Under the pieces are notes generated by a model. The model did no database searches and was not told the origin of the DNA. It was given only the letters and a program-made list of their open reading frames with translations. The position numbers and the translations under genes were made by a program. From Nostoc sp. XA010 (GTDB lineage Bacteria > Cyanobacteriota > Cyanobacteriia > Cyanobacteriales > Nostocaceae): a DNA stretch of 64,000 bases. The stretch is from contig NZ_JAIVFX010000004.1 of the NCBI RefSeq assembly GCF_020829625.1, positions 327,220 through 391,219 on the forward strand, read 5' to 3'. Below, one piece after another: positions 53,948-63,164 of the stretch. Within the stretch, counting starts at the first letter, position 1. The number at the start of each line of letters is the position of its first letter.

Positions 53948-55036
53948 TCAAATGCTAATATTTGTGTGCATTTGTGGTTTAAAATCTCGTTGAACTGTTG
54001 TATTTAAAGGCTGAAGAAAAGCATTGGTTTTTTCTTCAAAAAAGCTTTGAGTAGTTTCAAATTCCTGAATTAGTGCGTCTCTATCTTTCCTTGCTACCAA
54101 TCTTGCTAAACGGCTGTAAGTCTTAGCTAAAAAGCTAATTGCATTACACCGTTCTTCTGTAGCTAGCATAATATCAACACATAAATTAGGATTCTGGGAA
54201 AATAAACGTTTAACAATGTCAATTTCTTGACGATAGTTGGGTGTTGACATTGTTAAGCTCTGCTTTATATCTACTTTTACTTGTGCTAAGAAAACACCAA
54301 GACTAAATCTACAAAAATGTTGCGTTGCTTGAATAATCACCATCATTTGATCGTGTTCTTCAGGCGTGCAAACAATTAATTCTCCACCTTTACTTTTGAT
54401 AAAGTCTAATAACCACTGAAATGAATCATCGTTTCGACCTGGGCACACTACCACCTTTTGCCCCAAAAACGATTTGATATTTGGCCCAAACATTGGATGT
54501 AAACCCATGACTGGGCCGGAATGATGTTCGAGCATCGCCTGAGTTGGCTGAGTTTTTACGCTCGTGATGTCACACAAAGCTGTATTGGGGCCAAGGTATT
54601 TCGCTGCACGTTTGATAACATCAACTGTATATTCAATGGGAACGCTTACTAATACTAATTCTGCCTGACTTAACAATTTATCTGCGTATTCCCAATCTTC
54701 ATGTTCGAGAACGCTAACATTATGGCCTACAAGCGAAAGCTGCTCTTTAAATAATCTTCCCATCCTGCCGCGTCCCCCGATGATGGTAATTTGTCGGGAA
54801 CTGACATGATTTGTTGCAGATTTAGGAATTAGAGTAGCATGACAAGTATTTACTATACTTGCCCAAACAGACTCAGGAATACCAGCTTGAGCGAGTAGGG
54901 GAGCCACATCAGCCAGTTGTTCATCTAAAGAAGGTTGTTCTGATGCTGCTAATAATGATATGCGATCGCTAAGTAGGGCGATCAAGCTTTGGTCAGTTTT
55001 TTTAAGCTGATCTGAATAAGAGGATTTTAAAGGCAT
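53948..55036 (-). CDS. tyrA: Prephenate dehydrogenase (TyrA)
   Basis: Oxidises prephenate to 4-hydroxyphenylpyruvate, the second substrate of scytonemin assembly. The N-terminal ~90 residues (DQSLIALLSDRISLLAASEQPSL) look like a chorismate mutase-like helical domain as in E. coli T-protein, but reduced. The NAD-binding site is ITIIGGRGRMGRLFKEQLSLVGHNVSVLEHEDW. Catalytic His is in MGLHPMFGPNIKSFLGQKVVVCPGR, followed by HDQMMVIIQATQHF. ATG 55036 is preferred to TTG 55051, giving 362 residues. It is contiguous with the glycosyltransferase and dsbA genes. Confidence 0.9.
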   Translation of the reverse strand: MPLKSSYSDQLKKTDQSLIALLSDRISLLAASEQPSLDEQLADVAPLLAQAGIPESVWASIVNTCHATLIPKSATNHVSSRQITIIGGRGRMGRLFKEQLSLVGHNVSVLEHEDWEYADKLLSQAELVLVSVPIEYTVDVIKRAAKYLGPNTALCDITSVKTQPTQAMLEHHSGPVMGLHPMFGPNIKSFLGQKVVVCPGRNDDSFQWLLDFIKSKGGELIVCTPEEHDQMMVIIQATQHFCRFSLGVFLAQVKVDIKQSLTMSTPNYRQEIDIVKRLFSQNPNLCVDIMLATEERCNAISFLAKTYSRLARLVARKDRDALIQEFETTQSFFEEKTNAFLQPLNTTVQRDFKPQMHTNISI

Positions 55037-55054
55037 TTTTCCCGTCCCCAATTT

Positions 55055-56344
55055 TCATATATCAACAAGTGATTCCTTAGAAGTCAATTCGGGCAAGAGA
55101 TCCAAATTTGTTGCTTTTTTGGCGATCGCATCCGAAAATAACTCTTCATACTGATCTAGCGCTTGCTCAAAGGAATAGTTTTCTACCGCAAACTTTCTTC
55201 CTTCACGCCCTAATTTCGCTGCTAATTCCGGCTGATTATATAAATCCAATACTGCCGCAGCCAAAGCATCTGCTGACTCAGGCTCAACGATAATACCGCC
55301 ACCACTTTTTTTGATAGCTTTGGCAGCAGTCCCAGTTGCGGGAACTGAACCGATAATTGGGCGACCACTAGCTAACAGCAGTGGTATTTTAGAAGGCATA
55401 TTGAAAGAAATCACATTGCTCTTTTGCACAATCAACCCGACATCTGCGGCTGCTAACATTTGTGGTAGTTTTTCTCGTGGTTGCAATGGTAGGAGCAAAA
55501 CATTATCTGCACCACAAGCAAGACAATGTTTTTGCAACCTTTCGAGAGCTTGAGATTCACCTGCGATCGCAAAGACAATATCATTAATATGACGCAAGCG
55601 AGATGCTGCTTCTATTACTGTCTCCAAACCTTGGGTCAGAGCAATATTACCTGAATAAAGCACTACAAATTTACCATCGAGTTGATGGGTAGCTCTCCAG
55701 GAGTTATTCTCCTTCGGTAAAGGGCGGATAAAATTTAGATTCACCCAATTTGGAATGCAGGCAATTTTATTAGCCGGTACACCTTTATTTATTAAATTAT
55801 CTATAAAGCCATCGGCAATCACGCTAATCGTATGTGCAGTTCGGTAGGCAAATTTTTCTAAAGCTTCCAGAGCTTGAATCATCAACTTATTTTTAATAAG
55901 CCCAACACGCACAGCAGCTTCCGGGAGGATATCTTGCACATTCAGCACTACTGGGCAATTATATAGCCAAGCTATTAAGGTTGCAGGTAAACAAACTAGT
56001 AACGGCGGCACTGTTAAGAGTATTACATCAGGTCGCTCACCCTTAAGGGCTTGTGGCAAACTCGTAAAAACAAAGCTCAACTCTAGCAGTAACCTGTCTA
56101 TAAGGTTAGGTTTAGACTTAATCCGCAGGTAACTACGCTGAATTTTTACACCATTTTTATGTTCAGTAACGTATAACTTCCCTCGATACCCATCGTAAAT
56201 CTGACGCTGAGGATAGTTAGGCATACCTGTGATTACCCGCACTTGATGCCCTCGCTTCACCAGCCCTTCTGCTAGTTCAGTCATCAAAGGTGCAATACCA
56301 ATTGGTTCTGGATGATAATTGTATGAATAAATCAGAATTTGCAT
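55055..56344 (-). CDS. Glycosyltransferase family 4 protein (WcaI/WbuB-like)
   Basis: A 429-residue GT-B glycosyltransferase: N-terminal ILIYSYNYHPEPIGIAPLMTELAEGLVKRGHQVRVITGMPNYP, the middle VLYSGNIALTQGLETVIEAA, and the C-terminal nucleotide-sugar site MPSKIPLLLASGRPIIG...GGGIIVEPESADALAAAVLDL (the EX7E-like region). It could glycosylate the pigment or the extracellular polysaccharide in which scytonemin is embedded. A gene of this type stands at this place in known scytonemin clusters without a fixed role. It ends 18 bases before the tyrA start. Confidence 0.88.
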   Translation of the reverse strand: MQILIYSYNYHPEPIGIAPLMTELAEGLVKRGHQVRVITGMPNYPQRQIYDGYRGKLYVTEHKNGVKIQRSYLRIKSKPNLIDRLLLELSFVFTSLPQALKGERPDVILLTVPPLLVCLPATLIAWLYNCPVVLNVQDILPEAAVRVGLIKNKLMIQALEALEKFAYRTAHTISVIADGFIDNLINKGVPANKIACIPNWVNLNFIRPLPKENNSWRATHQLDGKFVVLYSGNIALTQGLETVIEAASRLRHINDIVFAIAGESQALERLQKHCLACGADNVLLLPLQPREKLPQMLAAADVGLIVQKSNVISFNMPSKIPLLLASGRPIIGSVPATGTAAKAIKKSGGGIIVEPESADALAAAVLDLYNQPELAAKLGREGRKFAVENYSFEQALDQYEELFSDAIAKKATNLDLLPELTSKESLVDI

Positions 56345-56575
56345 GAACTCTTAATGTCCTGAAAGCACCTTGATAATGTTGGCCTTATTGTGTTATCCAG
56401 CTTTTATCTCCCTTGTTCCAGATTTAATAACCTGAAATTTTCTTACAAACTTTCGTAGGGTATGTTACCGCCGAGAGTACGGTATCGAATTTATTGAGAT
56501 GGTGCGTTAGCCAAGGGCATAACGCACCCGACGAAACTGTTACTCAAGCATCAGAACTCAGCACTATTTTTGCAG
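56345..56575. other. Spacer between scyF and the glycosyltransferase gene
   Basis: Contains a hairpin, ggtgcgtta (56501-56509) with taacgcacc (56520-56528), a known dispersed Nostoc repeat. It could attenuate transcription between the scyA-F part and the following genes. Confidence 0.5.
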
Positions 56576-57757
56576 TTACTTCTCTAAACTGAAGATTGGC
56601 TTTTGTTGTCCACGTTTCCGCAATGTGACGGTGACAGCAGCAAGTCCGAGTAATGCTAAACTCAATGCTGAACTAGGTTCAGGTACTTTAGTTGTGTCTT
56701 CTACGTTTAGCACTTGGACGCGACCTTGGAAGAAATCGCCCACATAAAGCTTGCCATCTTTGAGGCTTGTACCACCCGTCCAGTTAAATCTGCCTGGTGT
56801 GAGGTCGAGGGGGTTGCCAAAAGGAGGGCCAGTTAATGCTGGAGGCGGTACAGGGTTACCTGATGCATCTAGGGCTGGTTGACCGAAGGAAGTCAAAAAG
56901 TTACCGTTTTTATCGAATACCTGAACGCGGCTATTGATAGAATCAGCTACATAAACATTCTCTTCCTCGTCCACTTCGATGCCAATTGGCTGAAGAAGCT
57001 GTCCAGGTCCGCTACCTGCTGAACCAAATGCCAACAGAGGGTTACCATTTGGATCGAGTACTTGAACGCGATTGTTATACTGGTCAGCTACAAAGATATT
57101 TCCACTAACGGGGGAAATTCTTACACCTGCTACACCTTGGAATTGCCCAGGTGCAGTGCCAACAGTACCACCAATGACACCAATTGGCTGTCCGTCTGGT
57201 GTGAATTTAAGGATTCTTTCGCCGTTAAAATCACCTACGTAAACGTTGCCAGTTTTGTCAAATGTCAAACCAGATGGTCCAAAGAAAAACCTACCCTCTA
57301 CCAGAGGGGTAAAATCCCCATTTGCAAAGGATCTAATAAAATTACCCTGAGAATCGAATTGATTGATGCGGTTGTTGTAAACATCACCTGAATACAGATC
57401 CCCTGTTACGGGATTAAAGTCTACAGTTGTTGGCTCGTCAAACTGCCCAGGCCCTGTGCCGCCAGAGCCAATTGCTCCAATATACTGACCTGTTGGACTA
57501 AATTTTTCAATTTTGTTACCAAGGTTGTAGTTAGGAGTACCATCCGCCGGGTTAATACCGCGTCCGTTAGCTATGAGAGTATTCCCTTGGCTATCCACCG
57601 CTATGCCTTGGGGAACAAACAGTTCTCCAGGGCCGAAGCCAGGACTACCGATACTTCTGTCGTAAGTTAATGTTACAGCATTGGCTTGGGCTGCCGTTGC
57701 CAGCACCATGAATCCAGTACCGAGAATACCGATTGAGAAATTTTTGACTAATCCCAT
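56576..57757 (-). CDS. scyF: ScyF, NHL-repeat protein with PEP-CTERM signal
   Basis: A 393-residue extracytoplasmic beta-propeller. The signal peptide is MGLVKNFSIGILGTGFMVLATAAQANA. Six or so NHL repeats follow (GPGELFVPQGIAVDSQGNTLIAN, GPGQFDEPTTVDFNPVTGDLYSGDVYNNRIN, GQFQGVAGVRISPVSGNIFVADQYNNRVQVLD, GPGQLLQPIGIEVDEEENVYVADSINSRVQVFD). The C-terminus VPEPSSALSLALLGLAAVTVTLRKRGQ is a PEP-CTERM anchor. In Nostoc punctiforme scyF belongs to the scytonemin cluster and is thought to act in the periplasm; its exact role is not known. Confidence 0.92.
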   Translation of the reverse strand: MGLVKNFSIGILGTGFMVLATAAQANAVTLTYDRSIGSPGFGPGELFVPQGIAVDSQGNTLIANGRGINPADGTPNYNLGNKIEKFSPTGQYIGAIGSGGTGPGQFDEPTTVDFNPVTGDLYSGDVYNNRINQFDSQGNFIRSFANGDFTPLVEGRFFFGPSGLTFDKTGNVYVGDFNGERILKFTPDGQPIGVIGGTVGTAPGQFQGVAGVRISPVSGNIFVADQYNNRVQVLDPNGNPLLAFGSAGSGPGQLLQPIGIEVDEEENVYVADSINSRVQVFDKNGNFLTSFGQPALDASGNPVPPPALTGPPFGNPLDLTPGRFNWTGGTSLKDGKLYVGDFFQGRVQVLNVEDTTKVPEPSSALSLALLGLAAVTVTLRKRGQQKPIFSLEK

Positions 57758-57930
57758 AAGTTTGAAGTCCTGGTTGTAGGAGTGTATACTCTTTCCTAGA
57801 CTAATATTCGTTCCCAGTCCTAGTTCGGGAACCCTAATATTTGGGCTGCTGCCTCCTGTTTAAAATGCAACTTTCTGTGTGAGGCAGCAGCCTATTCTCT
57901 AACTATTACCTGACACCAGGTAAAGAGGAA

Positions 57931-59334
57931 TTAGACAGTCTCTGCTTTGGGTAGCAATTCACCCAACTTGTGTTGGCGTTTGCGCTTGGCGATCGCACCA
58001 GTTGCGCCTACACTAGCAAGTGCTAATAAGCCAAGTATTGAAGTAGGTTCAGGGACTTTTTGTGTAACAAGACCATCCACCCGAACAACCTGCCCGTTTT
58101 CTGGACCGACGCCACGGTTGGTAATATAAATCTTGCCGTCAGGGCCAATATCTATTCCATCAGCTGAACCTAGCCCTTCGCCTGCTGCAACGAGTGTTGT
58201 GCGAGTGCCATCAGGAGCAACTTGGATGAGAGAACCAGGTAGATTTGTGATGTCACCGTTTAACTGGGACTCGTCACTGAACTGTAAGACCAGCAAATTG
58301 CCTTTCTCATCAAAAGTCAGGTCGGTGATGTGCGTAAACCCATCTAGAAAAACCTCTGGCTTTCCATCCTCGCCAATGCGGAAAATCCGTGATTCATTTT
58401 CTGGATAAGGAAAGCCCGTATATTCACCAACGTAGAAAGCTCCATCGGGACCAATTGCGCCACCTGTTGGTACTGATTGAAGCGCTACTTGTCCTCCAGG
58501 AAGTAGTTCTATTAGTCCTGGAAGTAATTCTACTAGGTCTGGAGGTAACTCTTGCCCTGGTGGCGCAGATGGCAACACTGAGGCACTAGCGATTTTCTTA
58601 GGAATTGCGATCGCTTCAGAGTCACTGCCATCAAGTTTAATTCTGTAAGCAGCGTTTCCACCTCCATCAACGACATAAGCAGTATCGCCATCGATAGTCA
58701 GATCGTAGGGATTGGTAACTACATCTTGACCATCTGGATTGTTGGTAATTTCATACTTGCCAAAGTCGAAAATACTGTTGAGAGAGCCGGTATTCAGGTC
58801 AACTTTGTATAGTTGTGCTAAGTTCGAGGCATTCAAAACTTTATCGGGTGCGGATGGCGGAAAAACTTTAAGTTGCGTTTCTGGGAGAGAGGATTTAGAA
58901 CCAAGTTCAAGTGTTTCTTTATCGCGGTTTCCAGGATATCCAGCAAACCCAGTTAAAAGATAAGCATTTCCCAAAGAGTCGAATTGCAGGTCTTGAATAC
59001 CAGCTCCTTGGTTGCCGGAGGGTTGTTCTGCGACAGACTGAAAGTTAGTGAGTAAACGCGTTTTGGTACCGTCTGGTGAGACTTTAACGAGTGAACCAGT
59101 ATTGCCTGCACAAAGAGGCTGAAATATTGCACTTGGAGATGGCTGGCAATTCCCGTTTCCTCCTATACCTGGCTCTGCTACGTATAGACTTCCATCAGGG
59201 CCAAAGCTATTAGCCCGTGCATTACTGATTCCATCGACAATAGTTGTTAGTGTTGCAGCTTGTGCAGATGGCGTTCCACACATAGCAGCAAAACAAAATG
59301 TAAGAGATGTAAGAGCAAATGACTTGAGTTTCAT
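57931..59334 (-). CDS. scyE: ScyE, ScyD/ScyE family protein with PEP-CTERM signal
   Basis: A 467-residue extracytoplasmic propeller-type protein. The signal peptide is MKLKSFALTSLTFCFAAMCGTPSAQA. Blades include ANSFGPDGSLYVAEPGIGGNGNC, LQFDSLGNAYLLTGF, NPYDLTIDGDTAYVVDGGGNAAYRI, GGAIGPDGAFYVGEYTGFPYPENESRIFRI, DLTFDEKGNLLVLQF and DGIDIGPDGKIYITNRGVG. The end VPEPTSILGLLALASVGATGAIAKRKRQ is a PEP-CTERM sorting signal. It is paralogous to ScyD next to it. Family members belong to the scytonemin periplasmic step; the catalytic role is undefined. An insert of ELLPG-type repeats lies near residues 255-275. Confidence 0.92.
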   Translation of the reverse strand: MKLKSFALTSLTFCFAAMCGTPSAQAATLTTIVDGISNARANSFGPDGSLYVAEPGIGGNGNCQPSPSAIFQPLCAGNTGSLVKVSPDGTKTRLLTNFQSVAEQPSGNQGAGIQDLQFDSLGNAYLLTGFAGYPGNRDKETLELGSKSSLPETQLKVFPPSAPDKVLNASNLAQLYKVDLNTGSLNSIFDFGKYEITNNPDGQDVVTNPYDLTIDGDTAYVVDGGGNAAYRIKLDGSDSEAIAIPKKIASASVLPSAPPGQELPPDLVELLPGLIELLPGGQVALQSVPTGGAIGPDGAFYVGEYTGFPYPENESRIFRIGEDGKPEVFLDGFTHITDLTFDEKGNLLVLQFSDESQLNGDITNLPGSLIQVAPDGTRTTLVAAGEGLGSADGIDIGPDGKIYITNRGVGPENGQVVRVDGLVTQKVPEPTSILGLLALASVGATGAIAKRKRQHKLGELLPKAETV

Positions 59335-59431
59335 ACCTTTGGAGATTGAGAATTAAATAAGTGGAAACTTTTATGGTTTTAAAGACAAGGAATCCCAGTC
59401 TTTGAGGAACTTAGGATTGGTTTGAAACTCT

Positions 59432-60712
59432 TTACTTGAGCGCCACGGCTCCATTTATGGGAGGTTTCGTGGCTCTCCTTTTGTGCAAGCAACCAACGCC
59501 AAAGGCAGCGATCGCTAATACACCTAAAGCAGAACTCGGTTCAGGGACAGACTTGATATTTTCAATTCTGAGAACTTGTCCAAGTCCAGGGCGATCGCCT
59601 CGGTTTGTCACGTATACTGCACCATCAGCACCAATAGTCATGGCGCTAGGCGACTCTAATCCATTCCCACTCATAAGAGTTGTGCGTGTCCCATCGGCAG
59701 CCATTTTGATGACAGAACCATCAAAATCACCCTTCCAAGCTGACTGATTGGCGTACTGCAAAGCATACAAATTGCCCTCAGTATCAAATTCCAAGTCTGT
59801 GAGTTGGGTAAAACCATCGGCATATACTGTTGGTTTTCCATCAGCACCGACTCGATAGATTTTTGCCCCACCTTCAGGAAAGGGGAAACCTGTAAATTGG
59901 CTGACATAATAAGCGCCATCAGGGCCTTTGGTCACACTTGAGGGTACTGGTTGAGTTGCAAACTGCGATTGCACCACTTCACCTTGGGATGGAACCTGTG
60001 CTGGTTCATTGGATGGTGTACCGGAGGGTGGAAAGACGGGATTAGTTAATATGTCTTGGGGAAACGCAACTATCGCCTGCAAATTTTTGCCATCAGTCTT
60101 AACGCTGAGTAAGTTGTTTGCACCTGCATCAACTGCAACTAACTTATTGCCATCTATTACGAAACCCAAGGGATTGCTACCGACATCACCACCATCGGGA
60201 TTGTTGGCGAGCTCATAGTTAGCTAAATCGGCAACACTCTTCCAGGAATTGGTATTAAAGTCGGGAGCAATGATTTTACCGAGGTCAGTGTTACCTAAAT
60301 TGCGATCGCGAAAGGCTGGATTAGCCCCATACCCAATTAGAACATAAGGTTTACCTTGAGCATCAAATTTGATATCACGAGGCCCGGCGGCTCCAGTACC
60401 ATCTGGTAATGCTAAGGAAGGAAGTCCTGTAAGTATGCGTTCGGTTTTACCATTCTCAATTTTGGTAACTGCCCCACTTGTGCCATAGCATAAAGAATCA
60501 CCTTGACCGCTTGCTGGTGGAACACAACCTCCGCTTCCCCCTATTCCCGCCTCTGTAACATAGAGATTACCATCAGGGCTAAAGCTCAGACCACCGGCGT
60601 TATATAGACCGTCGGCGATTACTGAAAAGGATGCAGCTGAGGCAGCTTTGATTCCAGAAAAACTGGCAACACAAAAAGTGAGGATAGTAATGGTAAGTTG
60701 TTTCAGTTTCAT
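59432..60712 (-). CDS. scyD: ScyD, ScyD/ScyE family protein with PEP-CTERM signal
   Basis: A 426-residue paralogue of ScyE. The ATG at 60712 begins MKLKQLTITILTFCVASFSGIKAASAA, a signal peptide very similar to that of ScyE. Propeller blades: GGLSFSPDGNLYVTEAGIGGSGGC, IKFDAQGKPYVLIGYG, NPLGFVIDGNKLVAVDAGANNLLSV, SVTKGPDGAYYVSQFTGFPFPEGGAKIYRV, DLEFDTEGNLYALQYAN, SAMTIGADGAVYVTNRGD. C-terminal VPEPSSALGVLAIAAFGVGCLHKRRA is PEP-CTERM. It lies in the scyC-scyD-scyE run. Predicted to be periplasmic or surface-anchored. Confidence 0.92.
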   Translation of the reverse strand: MKLKQLTITILTFCVASFSGIKAASAASFSVIADGLYNAGGLSFSPDGNLYVTEAGIGGSGGCVPPASGQGDSLCYGTSGAVTKIENGKTERILTGLPSLALPDGTGAAGPRDIKFDAQGKPYVLIGYGANPAFRDRNLGNTDLGKIIAPDFNTNSWKSVADLANYELANNPDGGDVGSNPLGFVIDGNKLVAVDAGANNLLSVKTDGKNLQAIVAFPQDILTNPVFPPSGTPSNEPAQVPSQGEVVQSQFATQPVPSSVTKGPDGAYYVSQFTGFPFPEGGAKIYRVGADGKPTVYADGFTQLTDLEFDTEGNLYALQYANQSAWKGDFDGSVIKMAADGTRTTLMSGNGLESPSAMTIGADGAVYVTNRGDRPGLGQVLRIENIKSVPEPSSALGVLAIAAFGVGCLHKRRATKPPINGAVALK

Positions 60713-60801
60713 GTGTTGCAATACAGCTAATCGTGGGAAATTTAGGGGTGAATTTTAAACGCAGAGTAACGCTGAGGGAAGCGCAGAGGGGCGCTGAGGT
60801 T

Positions 60802-61770
60802 TTAGTGGGTAACTAGTGCTTCTGGAGTTTTTGGTAGATAGCTCATTCCTCGGTCAAATGATTGGAGGTTGCCAGCTTTGGCTTCTAGTAAACGTTTGAT
60901 GTTCATGCTCTCAGCGCCAAAGTCTTCAATTTGAAGTTTGCCGTGGGTGACGGTTCCATCTGTTTTCCAGAATGTGATTCGATGTAGGATAAAACCTGAA
61001 GCTTCGGGGTCAGCGAATGCATAAGCGGTTGGGATGAGTAACGCTACAGAACGCTGATAATATTCGTAGTCTGGATAAAAATGTTCCTGTTCAAGCAAGT
61101 AGTATTTGCTCAGACTATGAACCCGCACGGAAACTTTTACTTTCTGGTCATATTCATCTTTGAATTCACCTGAATCAGAAGTAATATCACCATTTGGTCG
61201 CAGTAAGTGTGCCCACTCATCTATGTTCCGTAGGTCTTTTAAGTATTCAATGCCGATTTCAATTGGGGCATCAACATAGATGGTGTCAGTATCGATAAAG
61301 TGGCTACCTTTGGCTGCTGAAGTCAGACCAGCTTTGCGTTCCAAATTACCTTTGAGAGAACGACACTCGGAAGTATGTACCGTGTGAATTCCCTGCATAA
61401 TCATCTGAGTTTGTCGTTTTGGATCGACAAAGCTCAACCAATGAAAGTATACGCCTTTTTCATCTGTTCCCGGCTCGATGTAATCGGTGGGAAACAGCAA
61501 AACAGGGTAAACCTGATAATATTTCTGATACTCTAATCCACAGTGCCACTCAATACCGTAGAAAAGCGGATTTTCTAGTTTTTTAACATGATAATAGAGA
61601 TTTTTATGATAGCCAGACGCAGTTCCGAGCCAAGTATCTTCGTCAACTTGCTCTTTCATCCGGCTATAAAGCGTCCATTCGTCTAAGTTTTTTAAACTAC
61701 AAAGGTACTCAAAGGCGCTCTCTGGTGAAGTAGCAATGTAAGCTGAGGTTGCAAAGGTATTCTTTTCCAC
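60802..61770 (-). CDS. scyC: ScyC, cyclase of scytonemin monomer synthesis
   Basis: In Nostoc punctiforme ScyC cyclises the beta-ketoacid made by ScyA to the tricyclic ketone monomer. The protein is 322 residues with two repeated halves resembling the START/SRPBCC cyclase fold: TSAYIATSPESAFEYLCSLKNLDEWTLYSRM and TIYVDAPIEIGIEYLKDLRNIDEWAHLLRP mark the two repeats. There is no signal peptide, so it is cytoplasmic. GTG start at 61770 with AAGGAG 6 bases upstream. It is 26 bases after scyB. Confidence 0.93.
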   Translation of the reverse strand: MEKNTFATSAYIATSPESAFEYLCSLKNLDEWTLYSRMKEQVDEDTWLGTASGYHKNLYYHVKKLENPLFYGIEWHCGLEYQKYYQVYPVLLFPTDYIEPGTDEKGVYFHWLSFVDPKRQTQMIMQGIHTVHTSECRSLKGNLERKAGLTSAAKGSHFIDTDTIYVDAPIEIGIEYLKDLRNIDEWAHLLRPNGDITSDSGEFKDEYDQKVKVSVRVHSLSKYYLLEQEHFYPDYEYYQRSVALLIPTAYAFADPEASGFILHRITFWKTDGTVTHGKLQIEDFGAESMNIKRLLEAKAGNLQSFDRGMSYLPKTPEALVTH

Positions 61771-61796
61771 TTATTACTCCTTAAGATAATAATCAA

Positions 61797-62858
61797 TTAA
61801 GCTGCGATCGCTTTAGTCCTGTTTCGTTTACCGCTCTGAATGCGATCTTCTGCTAATCGTTTAGCAGCATCGTTGGTAGTAATTTCCTGCTGTTTAGAAA
61901 TATCAAAAATTGCTAGTAATGTGTCATAAATGTTATGCACTTGCTTAAAAGCTTTTTCTTCGTCATAGCCAATCATTTCGTTGTAAACGTTGATTAACCC
62001 TCCGGCATTAATTACATAATCAGGGCTATAAAGAATCCCTTTTTTGGCAAGCATTTGACTATGTAGTTGCTCATTCTCTAACTGATTATTCGCTGCACCA
62101 GCAATAATAGAAGCTTTTAAGAAAGGAATTGTATGACTATTAAGAATTCCTCCTAAAGCGCAAGGAGAAAATATATCTACATCAAGAGAGTAAATTTCGT
62201 TGGGTTCGACAATAGTTGCGCCAAAAAGCTGTTTTGCTTCTTCCGCTTTTACTGGATCTACATCACTAACAAAAAGTTTGACATCATGTTCGTGTAAGTG
62301 GCGGCAGAGGTTTTTACCTACATTTCCTAAGCCTTGAACTGCAACTTTCATGCCATCAAGTCTTTTGCTTTGCCAACGAGACTCTACAGCAGCTTTAATT
62401 CCTAGAAAAACTCCTAGTGATGTTATGGGAGCAGGGCCACCAGATTTTTCTGATACCCCAACAACATGTTTCGTTTCTTGACTGATTGTCCGCACATCGC
62501 CGGGGGTAATATTGACATCTTGTCCGGTAATAAAACGCCCATTCAGACTATCAACAAAACGTCCGTAAGCTCTTAATAGATCATCTGTTTTATTTTCAGG
62601 ATTAGCGATAATGACTGCTTTTCCACCACCAGCCGGGATGTTCGCACAGGCTGCTTTATATGTCATCCCACGACTCAGACGAAGTGCATCTTTTAAAGCA
62701 GCTTCTTCGTTGACATAAGGCAAGAGTCTTGTTGCTCCCATCGCTGGACCCAAGGTCGTGTCATGGATAGCAATAATCGCCTTAATTTCGGGATTTTTAC
62801 CATGACAGAAGAGAACTTGCTCGTGACCCATTTCTCTAACAGTTTCAAATAGCAGCAT
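61797..62858 (-). CDS. scyB: ScyB, tryptophan dehydrogenase (Leu/Phe dehydrogenase-like)
   Basis: NAD+-dependent oxidative deamination of tryptophan to indole-3-pyruvate, the first committed scytonemin step. It has the Glu/Leu/Phe/Val dehydrogenase layout: IIAIHDTTLGPAMGATRLLPY, the catalytic lysine in MTYKAACANIPAGGGKAVIIANPE, ITGQDVNITPGDV, and the NAD site VAVQGLGNVGKNLCRHLHEHDVKLFVSDVD. The ATG at 62858 follows AGAGG by 5 bases; GTG 62864 is the alternative. Length 353 residues. A 300-base gap separates it from scyA. Confidence 0.94.
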   Translation of the reverse strand: MLLFETVREMGHEQVLFCHGKNPEIKAIIAIHDTTLGPAMGATRLLPYVNEEAALKDALRLSRGMTYKAACANIPAGGGKAVIIANPENKTDDLLRAYGRFVDSLNGRFITGQDVNITPGDVRTISQETKHVVGVSEKSGGPAPITSLGVFLGIKAAVESRWQSKRLDGMKVAVQGLGNVGKNLCRHLHEHDVKLFVSDVDPVKAEEAKQLFGATIVEPNEIYSLDVDIFSPCALGGILNSHTIPFLKASIIAGAANNQLENEQLHSQMLAKKGILYSPDYVINAGGLINVYNEMIGYDEEKAFKQVHNIYDTLLAIFDISKQQEITTNDAAKRLAEDRIQSGKRNRTKAIAA

Positions 62859-62864
62859 TTTCAC

Positions 62865-63164
62865 CTCTCGATATTGTTTGGTATTGGTTAGAGAAAGTAA
62901 TTTGCATTACAAAATGTAAAGATATAGACACAAAAACACTCTCGAATATTAAGATAGGATGAAGTAAGAAAAGACTTAAGGTTCAAAAAGCAAAAGTTCC
63001 AGTTGATTGGGTATATTTTTTTAGCTGGAATTGAAGCCTTTGCCATTTCTAAATTCATCCTTTGTCTTTTGCTGAATGGACTAATCCAAAATGGATTAGA
63101 AAGTCCGCTTTGTTGAGATGTTTTAGTGTCTATAACCATTGCAGGAATTTGCCAGGTTTAAAAG
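62865..63164. other. scyA-scyB spacer
   Basis: A 300-base gap inside the biosynthetic core. The minus strand is open over 62888-63139 but the frame has no ribosome binding site or family resemblance. The size is unusual beside the 26-base scyB-scyC gap and could house an internal promoter or mRNA processing site. Confidence 0.4.

Noticed and set aside
62888..63139. 83-codon frame in the scyA-scyB spacer
   Set aside because: Composition (many Phe, Asn, Cys) is like translated non-coding A+T-rich DNA and there is no ribosome binding site.
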